Origin: Saprospirales bacterium
Lineage (GTDB): Bacteria > Bacteroidota > Bacteroidia > Chitinophagales > Saprospiraceae
Length of the DNA stretch: 5,823 nt
Reading direction: 5' to 3'
Assembly: GCA_003448025.1 (NCBI GenBank)
Contig: DLXL01000325.1
Location: forward strand, 1-5,823
Part shown: in pieces, positions 1 through 5,823 of the stretch
How the letters are laid out: each line of letters begins with the position of its first letter
Position numbering within the stretch: position 1 is the stretch's first letter
Program-made: the position numbers and the translations under genes
Notes under the pieces: generated by a model
What the model was told of the DNA's origin: nothing
Seen by the model: only the letters and a program-made list of their open reading frames with translations
Databases searched by the model: none

Positions 1-99
1 TTTTTTTGTGTAGATACCGCAGCAATTATTGGAATGACTCATGTTCGTATTTTTATGATTCACTAAATCGTAGCCTCCCGAAGGACAACTTCGAAGTAC
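1..99. other. Non-coding sequence downstream of the adhesin gene
   Basis: No gene is seen here. On the minus strand, just after the adhesin stop codon, lies a small stem-loop (arms 89-93 and 79-83, CGAAG/CTTCG, 5-nt loop, extendable by two G-U pairs). A 10-bp palindrome ACTTCGAAGT occupies 88-97. No T-run follows the stem on the minus strand, so I do not call an intrinsic terminator. Positions 1-7 are a run of T. Confidence 0.5.
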
Positions 100-3000
100 T
101 TATATCTTGGCAATTTTCACCGTTCTCACCTCACCATTACCGAACCGGATCTTGGCCATATAAATGCCTGATGGCAAATCCTCCACCGGAAGATTTTCCA
201 AATGCATTTTACCGGCAGGTATGGTAATGGTGTGTAGCACTGATCCGTTGGTTGCTGTAATCTGAATGACCACATCGGTATCGTACTGTATGGCATTCAT
301 AATATGCAGCGACTTCCCAACCGGGTTTGGAGCGATCAATACGCCATTAGATGGAGAGTATTGAACCTCAATGGCGCGAATTTCAGAGAAAGCCTGCTGA
401 CCCATATTACTCACACGACGAATACGATAGAAATTTCGGCCGATAGCAGGTGTTTCGTGCATGAAGCTGTATTCATTCGGGTTAACCGCATCCTGTTTAC
501 CCATGGTAGTGGTTACATTCACCCAGCTTTGCATATCGGTAGAATGTTGCACCGTATAAGCGTATTCGGTAGCTTCTGGCAAGGTAGTCCAATTGATCAT
601 TACGCCGGTCTGGCCTGTTTGCTGCACATTGAAGTTGAGGTTGAAGCCATCACATCCGGGTGAGCCTGCAGGCAATACCGTAATGGTTATGATATTGGAT
701 TCCAGGAACGGACATCCTTCACGACGCGCACAGCGCATGAATTTGGCCGTTTCGAACAGCGGTCCGGGAGCATAACTGGAGCCTGTAGCGCCCGGTATGG
801 CCACCCATTGTGGAGGAGCCTGACCAATCTGAATGAACTGCATCCAGAGGTATTCAATTTGACCACTACCGCCAACCGGAGCTATGGTTTCAACTAAAGG
901 AGCAGGCGCTTCGCCCTCACAGATGGTTTGAGCACAACAAATAGCGCCGGCATTGGTAATGTTGAAACAAATGGTGTGTATACCTGCATCAAAACAAAGA
1001 TCATCCGGCTGACCTGCCACAATGGTAAACGGATCCGTTCGGCCATTGGTTTTTACGTCGCTGTCTTTGCAATCATTATTCACCCAGTCCTTTTTAGTCC
1101 ACTGATAACCGAGTGGCAAATTACTGAACGACAGTACATACGTTCCCGGCACTACACAGTTAAAGAAGTAGAAACCTGCGTTGTTAGTGGTGGTAGTTTC
1201 CGCCACAATATCATCCGGTGTACCAAACGCACCATCCGGGCCAGGCTTGATCAGCTTAACCTCAATGTTTGGCACGCCGGTTTCGAGAGAAGGATGCTGG
1301 AAACCATTCTGGTCATCGTCATACCATACCCAATCACCAATTTTGATACCATTATTGGTTGAACCGATGGTTACGCTGGCTGTAGCCGTACAGTTACTGG
1401 CGTCTGTAACCGTTACGGTATAGGTTCCCTGAGGCAAGTTTACTGCTGTGGCAGTTGTTTCACCATTGCTCCAAAGAAAAGTATATGGTGGAGTTCCTCC
1501 GGAAACGCTCGCTGTGGCACTGCCTGGAGTGGAACAGTTGGCGTTGGATGAAGCAACAATCACCACATTGGGCGCCTGAGTAGCGCCGATGGTAACAGAG
1601 GTGGTGGCAGTACATCCGGCAGCATCCGTAACCGTAACCGTATAGGTTCCGGCGCCCAGATTGCTTACGGTGGCTGTAGATGCCATCCCAGGGTTGCTCC
1701 ACTTATAGGTAAAGTTCGGCGTGCCGCCTGAAACAGATACTGTAGCTGAGCCGGTATTATTTCCACAGGCAGACGGTGTGCTGCTGGAAATAACTGCAAC
1801 GGGTGCGTTTGGCTGGGTGATAGTGACCATTCCAACTGCAGCACATCCACTATTATCCGTAACGGTTACGCTGTGAGAGCCGGGAGGCAGGTTGGTAGCG
1901 GAGGAAGATGTTTGGTTACCTGCAGAAGCAGACCACAAATAAGTATAAGGAGTTGTTCCACCGGTTGCTATGGCAGTAGCGGTGCCGCCTGTTACGCAGG
2001 TTGCATTGCTGTTTACTACCGTGGAAACCTGCGGACCTTGTGTTTGGGCAATAGTGACTGTTGCCACCGCCGTACAGCCCGTAGCGTCTGTAACCGTAAC
2101 ATTGTGCAGGCCAGCCAACAGATTGGTGGCATTTTGTGTGGTTTGCAGATTATCCCACTTATAGGTATAAGGCGGAACGCCGCCAGAGGCAACAACCGTG
2201 GCAGTTCCACCCGTCAGGCAGGTGGCCGGAGCAGTTGGAGTTGCTACAGGAACAATTGGAGTAGCAGGCTGAATCGTTCCGGAACCTAATCCCTGACAAC
2301 CGGTTGTTATATCCACAACGGTTACCTGGTGCGTACCGGCAGACAGGTTGGTTGCTGTAGCCGTGGTTTGTCCGTTATCCCAGTGATAGGCATAATTGTT
2401 GGTACCACCCGTTGCGGTGGCGGTGGCGCTTCCTCCTACCAAACAACCGGCAGGCAGGGTAGGTAATACCGTAACGGTAAGGGCGATACTATTGCTGCCT
2501 ACTACAATAGAACTACTGCAGGTACATCCGTTGGCATCTGTTACTGTAGCCGTATAGGTGCCTGCAGGAACGGCAATGCTGGGTGTGGTTTGGCCATTGT
2601 TCCAGAGTATGCTGATAGGAGCCGTTCCGCCGGTGGCTGAAATAGTAGCCGTGCCGTTCAATCCGCAATTGGCCGGAATAGAAGATGGAGAACAGATTAA
2701 TTGAGCCGGTTCTTCCAGGGTTACGGAGGCAATATTGGTACACCCTGTTCCCAGATCAGTTACGGTTACGGTGTAAGTACCTTCAGAAAGGTTCGTAATG
2801 TCAGCTGTTGTACCACCGTTGGTCCAGATATAAGTATATGGACCAATACCTGACATGGTACTCACATGCGCCCAGCCATTATTGGCGCCAAAACAGGTAA
2901 TTTCCTGATAAACGGTATCCATGAGCCAGATACCTTCATCCCAAAAGCCCACTTCAAAACTTCCGGAAGCGGTACAACCGTTCACATCTGTAACGGTAAC

Positions 3001-3477
3001 CGTAAATGTTCCGGCGGCAAGATTGTTGATTTGTGGCGTGACGCCTCCGTTACTCCAAAGATACGTGTATGGCGGAGTACCTCCATTTGGCGTAACCGCA
3101 GCAAAGCCATCCGGCGCATTGCCACAGATCTGGCTCTGTCCAAAAACCGTAACTCCTACTGGAGTTGGTCCCGTTATCGTGATGCTGCCCGTGGCAGAAG
3201 CCAGATCAATATCCACTACGGTAACGGAGTAGTTGCCCGGTGCCAGATTGGTAATGGTTTGCGTGGTGGCGCCTGTATTCCAAAGAAATGTGTAAGGAGC
3301 CCATCCATTGGAAGGGGTTGCCGTAGCGGTGCCGTTATTGGCGCCATGGCAGGTAACATTGGTTCCCGTTACCGTTACTTGCATTTGCGCATGAACATGG
3401 TTATTCATGGCCGAAATAAGCAGTATGGCAAAGGCAGGAATAAAACTAAAAATGGATTTGGTAAACTTTTGTCCCAT
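100..3477 (-). CDS. Secreted SprB-repeat adhesin-like protein with T9SS type A sorting domain
   Basis: Predicted large surface or secreted protein of 1125 aa, exported by Sec and then by the type IX secretion system. Order of parts: signal peptide (1-30, ending HVHA before Gln31); nine SprB-type repeats of 71-82 aa (33-710), each built around a PYTYLW-like strand and a GTYTVTVTD-like strand; an SdrD B-like domain (711-833, starting IGDWVWYDDDQNG); a Cys-containing Ig-like region (834-936, with ICEGE at 852-856); a fibronectin-III-like region (about 941-1038, with YTVQHSTDMQSW); and a T9SS tail (1041-1125, with APNPVGKSLHI, LPSGIYMAKI and a basic VRTVKIAKI end). I chose the ATG at 3477 because it places the signal peptide at the N-terminus. 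A GTG at 3543 would add 22 residues, rich in His and Asn, ahead of it. SprB repeats are known from Flavobacterium gliding adhesins, but this protein is far shorter than SprB, so gliding is not implied. Adhesion or matrix binding is inferred. The family is sure; the ligand is unknown. Confidence 0.93.
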   Translation of the reverse strand: MGQKFTKSIFSFIPAFAILLISAMNNHVHAQMQVTVTGTNVTCHGANNGTATATPSNGWAPYTFLWNTGATTQTITNLAPGNYSVTVVDIDLASATGSITITGPTPVGVTVFGQSQICGNAPDGFAAVTPNGGTPPYTYLWSNGGVTPQINNLAAGTFTVTVTDVNGCTASGSFEVGFWDEGIWLMDTVYQEITCFGANNGWAHVSTMSGIGPYTYIWTNGGTTADITNLSEGTYTVTVTDLGTGCTNIASVTLEEPAQLICSPSSIPANCGLNGTATISATGGTAPISILWNNGQTTPSIAVPAGTYTATVTDANGCTCSSSIVVGSNSIALTVTVLPTLPAGCLVGGSATATATGGTNNYAYHWDNGQTTATATNLSAGTHQVTVVDITTGCQGLGSGTIQPATPIVPVATPTAPATCLTGGTATVVASGGVPPYTYKWDNLQTTQNATNLLAGLHNVTVTDATGCTAVATVTIAQTQGPQVSTVVNSNATCVTGGTATAIATGGTTPYTYLWSASAGNQTSSSATNLPPGSHSVTVTDNSGCAAVGMVTITQPNAPVAVISSSTPSACGNNTGSATVSVSGGTPNFTYKWSNPGMASTATVSNLGAGTYTVTVTDAAGCTATTSVTIGATQAPNVVIVASSNANCSTPGSATASVSGGTPPYTFLWSNGETTATAVNLPQGTYTVTVTDASNCTATASVTIGSTNNGIKIGDWVWYDDDQNGFQHPSLETGVPNIEVKLIKPGPDGAFGTPDDIVAETTTTNNAGFYFFNCVVPGTYVLSFSNLPLGYQWTKKDWVNNDCKDSDVKTNGRTDPFTIVAGQPDDLCFDAGIHTICFNITNAGAICCAQTICEGEAPAPLVETIAPVGGSGQIEYLWMQFIQIGQAPPQWVAIPGATGSSYAPGPLFETAKFMRCARREGCPFLESNIITITVLPAGSPGCDGFNLNFNVQQTGQTGVMINWTTLPEATEYAYTVQHSTDMQSWVNVTTTMGKQDAVNPNEYSFMHETPAIGRNFYRIRRVSNMGQQAFSEIRAIEVQYSPSNGVLIAPNPVGKSLHIMNAIQYDTDVVIQITATNGSVLHTITIPAGKMHLENLPVEDLPSGIYMAKIRFGNGEVRTVKIAKI
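103..357 (-). other. T9SS type A C-terminal sorting domain
   Basis: Residues 1041-1125 carry the usual marks of the Bacteroidota type A sorting tail: an APNPV motif at 1049-1053, a beta-rich middle (VVIQITATNGSVL), LPSGIYMAKI at 1101-1110, and a short terminal strand VRTVKIAKI. This tail directs proteins across the outer membrane through the type IX machinery and is usually cleaved on anchoring. Type IX components are not in this window and must be elsewhere in the genome. Confidence 0.92.
979..1347 (-). other. SdrD B-like domain of the adhesin
   Basis: Residues 711-833 fit the SdrD B-like family: an IGDWVWYDDDQNGFQ start rich in acidic residues, then GVPNIEVKL, a PDGAFGTPDD insertion, AGFYFFNCVVPGTYVLSF, and a final DDLCFDAGI. 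In staphylococcal Sdr proteins such modules bind calcium and stiffen the stalk. The Asp cluster at 720-722 suggests calcium binding here too, which is inference. The domain lies between the repeats and the Ig-like region, as a spacer would. Confidence 0.8.
1348..3381 (-). repeat. Nine tandem SprB-type repeats within the adhesin gene
   Basis: The protein repeats every 71-82 residues. Units in transcription order are 3381-3157, 3156-2944, 2943-2698, 2697-2485, 2484-2254, 2253-2032, 2031-1801, 1800-1570 and 1569-1348; edges are good to a few codons. Each unit has an early Cys, a GG(T/V)xPYTY(L/K)W strand, a T-A-T-N-L stretch, then GTYTVTVTD followed in most units by GC. The first unit lacks the second Cys. 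Units 5-7 share a C-L/V-x-G-G-(S/T)-A-T motif, and units 8 and 9 look closest to each other. The units have clearly diverged in sequence, so this is an old protein-level array and not a fresh DNA duplication. Confidence 0.9.
3388..3477 (-). other. Sec signal peptide of the adhesin
   Basis: Residues 1-30 have a basic start (MGQKFTK), a hydrophobic core (about IFSFIPAFAILLISA) and a polar end NNHVHA. Predicted cleavage is after Ala30 by signal peptidase I, because V-H-A fits the small-x-Ala pattern. No Cys follows the core, so it is not a lipoprotein. This fixes the likely start at the ATG at 3477. Confidence 0.85.
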
Positions 3478-3843
3478 GGGAGTAAGGTTTTTATGTAATC
3501 GGTGGTGTTTGTGGTAATTGTTTAAAAGCGAAACACACGCCACTTACGGCAGTATGCATTATCTTTTGAAACACAATTAGTACGAACGGGGGGAGTGATG
3601 AATAAGGCGAGAGATTAAAAGGGGACATCTTATGCTAAACAAAAGTAGGTCTATTATTGATATGCTGCCAAGTCATGATCGGTTAATTTTTACCGCTAAA
3701 TCAATATATGTCGCGCAGGTTACCATAACCTATGCCGGAACTTAACAAAATCATACAGTTATACAATGAATAATTTTCATATAATTAATAAAAATGTTCG
3801 TTATATATGAGCATTTTAAACATGTTTTGCTTCTAAAAATGTA
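3478..3843. other. AT-rich intergenic gap between the PolX and adhesin genes
   Basis: This 366-bp gap has no credible gene on either strand. It holds a candidate adhesin promoter (3640-3672) and the resulting leader of about 155 nt, with six C in a row on the transcribed strand (3593-3588). A 6-bp-arm dyad (AGGTTA/TAACCT, 3717-3731) sits upstream of the promoter and could be an operator. Near the PolX stop are a 10-bp palindrome AAACATGTTT (3818-3827) and a weak AAAATG/CATTTT stem (3817-3812 and 3796-3791 on the minus strand) followed by T-rich sequence. That stem could end PolX transcription, but it is all A-T apart from one pair and I would not rely on it. Confidence 0.55.
3640..3672 (-). 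promoter_or_regulatory. Candidate Bacteroidota promoter for the adhesin gene
   Basis: On the minus strand, TACTTTTG (3647-3640) matches the Bacteroidota -7 consensus TAnnTTTG exactly. CTTG (3672-3669) lies 21 nt upstream, against the consensus -33 TTTG. Transcription would start near 3633, giving a leader of roughly 155 nt before the ATG at 3477. The spacing is at the long end of the accepted range, so this is plausible but unproven. Confidence 0.45.
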
Positions 3844-5484
3844 CTATCCGGCAAAAATATCCATACCGGCATTCAAGCACCATTCCCGGGTGAGTCCACC
3901 CTTTCTGGCTAACATCACCCCATATTTCGTATGTAAAATGCCATCCTTGCTGTGTGCATCCGGATTAATGCTGATCTTGATTCCCATCTTTATGGCCTTT
4001 GGGATAAGCGTCCAGTCAATGTCAAGCCGCCGCGGATGGGCGTTCAACTCAATAGCAACCTGGTATTTGACACAAGCTTCCAGCACAGCATCCCAATCCA
4101 GCGGATAACCTTCCCGGCTCAACAGCAACCTGCCGGTTGGATGTCCCAAAATAGTGGTACAAGGGTGTTCTACCGCCCTTATGATGCGCTCTGTAGCCTT
4201 TTCCTGGCTCATACGCAAATTGGAGTGAACAGATGCAATCACAAAATCAAACTGTTCCAGCAGTGCATCATCATAATCCAGAGATCCGTCGTGGAGAATA
4301 TCACTTTCAATACCCTTGTAGATCCTGAACGGCGCAAATTCTTCATTCAACCGGTCAATTTCTTCCATTTGTGCCAGTACGCGCTCCGGTTTAAGCCCAT
4401 TGGCATAAAAGGCTGATTGACTGTGGTCTGTAATACCAATATAGGCATACCCAAGTGAACGGGTATATTCACACATTTCCCGAAGTGTGTGTAAGCCATC
4501 GCTCCAGGTGGTATGGACGTGTACAACACCCTTTAAGTGATTATCTGTTATGAGCTCTGCCGGGGTACCTGTGCGCAAAAAATCTGCAGACTCCCTCAAT
4601 TCCGGCACGACATACGGAGCGTTTGCTTTTTCAAAAACCAAAGATTCCTGCGCAAGATTTTTGAAATCAAGCCCGGGATGTGCCTGAACAAAAGCATCCA
4701 AAAACGGTGCAGATCCGGTGTGTCGGAACAACTTGGAGCCCCACTCCTCTGGTTTGCAAACCAGCATCCGTAGTTTGGCCCCTTCTCCGCGCTGGAGATA
4801 CATTTCTCCGTTTTCATGGCGATTCAGCGTGTATTCAGCATTTTCTTCCAATACCCATGAGGGCACGTTTGCAGTGGTGAGAATCTCTATGGATTCCACC
4901 ACATGGCATCGGCGGCGTAATGCGCCAACAGGTTCTGCCTTTGCATCCGGAAAATGCTGCAAAATAAACAGGCAAACTGCTTCTGCCTCCATTAAAGCCG
5001 TATCCAGGTGTAGTTTGCCCCGACTTTTAAAAAAATAATCCAGCTTATTCTTCAGATCTTCCTGCGTTTTGAGCCCGAATCCTTTGTATTCAATCAATCG
5101 GTTTTCATTACAGGCATACCAAAGTTCACCCGGATTTTCAATGTGCATTTCCTGCCATACCTGTCGTACCTTTTTGGGCCCAAATCCACCAATTTCCAGC
5201 ATTTCCCGAACACCTGAGGGCGTTTTCTCCCGATATTTTTCAAGTGTGTCCATGTGGCCTTTTTGCAGCAACTCGCGGATTTTACCGGCAATTGCCGGAC
5301 CTACCCCTTTGATAGCTTTAATCTCCTCATCAGTCAATTCTGCCAGCGGACTGTCCAGTTTTCGCAAAGTAAGGTAGGCGCTGGCATAGGATCTGATGCG
5401 AAACGGATCTTCTTCATGGAGTTCCATGAGGTTGGCGAGCTCATCAAAAGCAAGGGCAATCTGTTTGTTGGTCAAAGCGAACAA
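3844..5484 (-). CDS. polX: PolX-family protein: inactive-looking polymerase domain plus intact PHP phosphoesterase
   Basis: A 546-aa cytoplasmic protein of the bacterial PolX family, which normally joins a family X DNA polymerase to a PHP nuclease and acts in base-excision repair. An N-terminal 8-kDa-like region (about 5-150) has helix-hairpin-helix motifs at 58-70 (IKGVGPAIAGKIR) and 97-108 (IGGFGPKKVRQV). In the palm region, GSxRRG reads GALRRRC (187-193), the GDID aspartates read ESIE (197-200), and the third aspartate (VDLR) is Lys237 (KLR). The C-terminal PHP domain (about 317-520) keeps all nine metal ligands: H322, H324, D329 (HVHTTWSDG), D353/H354 (TDHS), E393, H420, H448, and D509/H511 (NPDAHS). 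I therefore infer a metal-dependent 3'-5' exonuclease or phosphoesterase with little or no polymerase activity. The frame has no upstream ATG or GTG, so it starts at TTG 5484 or TTG 5475; the latter gives MTNKQIA, which looks like the usual family start. It is transcribed alone, with its own promoter. The family is sure; the loss of polymerase activity is likely. Confidence 0.92.
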   Translation of the reverse strand: MFALTNKQIALAFDELANLMELHEEDPFRIRSYASAYLTLRKLDSPLAELTDEEIKAIKGVGPAIAGKIRELLQKGHMDTLEKYREKTPSGVREMLEIGGFGPKKVRQVWQEMHIENPGELWYACNENRLIEYKGFGLKTQEDLKNKLDYFFKSRGKLHLDTALMEAEAVCLFILQHFPDAKAEPVGALRRRCHVVESIEILTTANVPSWVLEENAEYTLNRHENGEMYLQRGEGAKLRMLVCKPEEWGSKLFRHTGSAPFLDAFVQAHPGLDFKNLAQESLVFEKANAPYVVPELRESADFLRTGTPAELITDNHLKGVVHVHTTWSDGLHTLREMCEYTRSLGYAYIGITDHSQSAFYANGLKPERVLAQMEEIDRLNEEFAPFRIYKGIESDILHDGSLDYDDALLEQFDFVIASVHSNLRMSQEKATERIIRAVEHPCTTILGHPTGRLLLSREGYPLDWDAVLEACVKYQVAIELNAHPRRLDIDWTLIPKAIKMGIKISINPDAHSKDGILHTKYGVMLARKGGLTREWCLNAGMDIFAG

Positions 5485-5509
5485 GTGAATAGGTGAATGA
5501 GTGGCGGGA

Positions 5510-5540
5510 CAAAGCTACGGTTGACCACGGAAAAATGAAA
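5510..5540 (-). promoter_or_regulatory. Bacteroidota-type promoter for the PolX gene
   Basis: On the minus strand, TAGCTTTG (5517-5510) matches the -7 consensus TAnnTTTG exactly. TTTC (5540-5537) lies 19 nt upstream, one base off the -33 consensus TTTG and at the standard spacing. The expected start is near 5504, giving a leader of 20-30 nt before the TTG starts at 5484 and 5475. The TAG of the -7 box is also the in-frame stop that closes the PolX frame, so the coding start must lie downstream of it. There is no Shine-Dalgarno-like sequence, as is usual in the phylum. Confidence 0.6.
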
Positions 5541-5552
5541 GGATGGCATTTT

Positions 5553-5642
5553 GGGTTTATGGTGGTTTATGGGGGATATGAGGTTTATGGGGTTTTTGGG
5601 GGTTTTTGGGGTTTTTGGGGGCTTTTCGCTGGGTGGGGGGGG
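5553..5642 (+). repeat. G-rich 9-10 bp tandem array with G-quadruplex potential and phased A5 tracts
   Basis: Short units of the type GGTTTATGGG or GGTTTTTGGG recur every 9-10 bp. T-rich blocks start at 5556, 5566, 5584, 5593, 5603, 5612 and 5623; the unit between 5566 and 5584 has decayed to GGATATGAGG. The core at 5589-5621 is G4-T5-G5-T5-G4-T5-G5 on the plus strand, a textbook intramolecular G-quadruplex pattern. More G runs lie at 5571-5575, 5631-5633 and 5635-5642 (eight G). The minus strand carries A5 tracts in near-helical phase, which should bend the DNA. The array is just upstream of the PolX promoter and is not transcribed from it. It is seen directly; its function is unknown. Confidence 0.88.
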
Positions 5643-5766
5643 CATGCGGCGGACGCGTCTCCATGTACTCGCGATACAACGCATACGTCTGCGGCGACCT
5701 GCGACCTTAGCTGACGCAAGAAATTCGACTCCTTCGATTCCTAGTCGACACAGCCGACAAAAGTGA
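5643..5766. other. GC-rich stretch without a convincing gene
   Basis: This stretch is more GC-rich than the gap at 3478-3843. It contains an exact 7-bp tandem duplication GCGACCT (5694-5707) and a TCGACT/AGTCGA inverted repeat (5725-5730 and 5743-5748, 12-nt spacer). One minus-strand frame stays open from the right edge of the window to a TGA at 5474-5472, but it runs through the hairpin and the simple repeat, so I do not call it a gene. No tRNA-like cloverleaf is found. Confidence 0.5.
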
Positions 5767-5823
5767 GCCTGAGGCGCTAGCCGAGTTCGTGCGAAGTGCC
5801 AAAAATCGGCTAGCGCCTCGGGC
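5767..5823. repeat. Long inverted repeat (hairpin) at the window edge
   Basis: The arms GCCTGAGGCGCTAGCCGA (5767-5784) and TCGGCTAGCGCCTCGGGC (5806-5823) are complementary over 18 bp, with one T-G mismatch (5770/5820), around a 21-nt loop. The loop itself can form a small TTC/GAA stem (5786-5788 and 5793-5795). The right arm reaches the last base, so the stem may extend beyond the window. No T-run follows on the minus side and the plus side is cut off. It could be a terminator of a gene to the right, or a dispersed REP-like palindrome. Confidence 0.8.

Noticed and set aside
928..1362. Plus-strand open frame of 144 codons opposite the SdrD B-like domain
   Set aside because: It lies fully inside the adhesin gene on the opposite strand, shows no family features and has no promoter.
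1348..3381. Repeat spacing considered as a CRISPR array or DNA satellite
   Set aside because: The repeats are long (about 215-245 bp), diverged at DNA level and in frame, and they encode a known protein repeat family.
2866..3498. Plus-strand open frame of 210 codons opposite the adhesin
   Set aside because: It is antisense to clear coding sequence, has no recognisable domain, and its open frame comes from the repetitive Thr/Val/Gly codons on the other strand.
3478..3543. A longer adhesin starting from GTG at 3543
   Set aside because: It would add 22 His/Asn-rich residues before a classic signal peptide. The ATG at 3477 gives a normal exported N-terminus.
3791..3817. Possible intrinsic terminator after PolX
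   Set aside because: The stem is only six bp and nearly all A-T, with a 15-nt loop. This kind of dyad is expected by chance in AT-rich sequence.
3952..4416. Plus-strand open frame of 154 codons opposite the PHP domain
   Set aside because: It is antisense to a highly conserved catalytic domain, so it is a shadow frame.
5720..5750. Possible tRNA T-arm around TTCGATTC
   Set aside because: The flanking five bases do not pair and no acceptor or anticodon arm can be drawn.
5551..5766. Plus-strand frame of 71 codons covering the G-rich array
   Set aside because: Its first half is Gly/Phe/Trp low-complexity sequence dictated by the G/T array, with no recognisable family.
5711..5823. Plus-strand frame reading LTQEIRLLRFLVDT onward to the window edge, looking somewhat protein-like
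   Set aside because: It has no ATG, GTG or TTG start near its beginning, is closed by a TAG at 5708-5710, and most of its second half is the inverted repeat.

Overview
The window looks like a chromosomal segment from a Bacteroidota bacterium, most likely the Saprospiria/Chitinophagia side of the phylum (the class is inferred). The signs are a type IX secretion (T9SS) type A C-terminal sorting domain, SprB-type repeats joined to an SdrD B-like domain, TAnnTTTG-type promoter boxes, and no Shine-Dalgarno sequence before either gene. Both supported genes are on the minus strand, so the window reads right to left.

From right to left: positions 5643-5823 are GC-rich, with no convincing gene, and end in an 18-bp-arm inverted repeat (5767-5823). 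Next is a G-rich array with a 9-10 bp period (5553-5642): on the plus strand it can form a G-quadruplex, and on the minus strand it carries phased A5 tracts. A good Bacteroidota promoter (5510-5540) follows, then a PolX-family gene (5484-3844, 546 aa) that must start at a non-ATG codon. Its PHP phosphoesterase domain has all the expected metal ligands, but all three DNA polymerase catalytic aspartates are replaced. A 366-bp AT-rich gap (3478-3843) holds a candidate promoter and long leader for the second gene. That gene (3477-100) encodes a 1125-aa secreted protein with a signal peptide, nine SprB-like repeats, an SdrD B-like domain, an Ig-like region, a fibronectin-III-like region and a T9SS sorting tail. 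The last 99 bases (1-99) hold only a small stem-loop.

The two genes have no obvious functional link. One is predicted to be a cytoplasmic DNA-repair-type nuclease, the other a cell-surface or secreted adhesin, and each appears to have its own promoter. I see no mobile element, CRISPR array, tRNA or rRNA. The most interesting points are the polymerase-dead, nuclease-intact PolX, the G-quadruplex/phased A-tract array upstream of its promoter, and the hairpin at the window edge.
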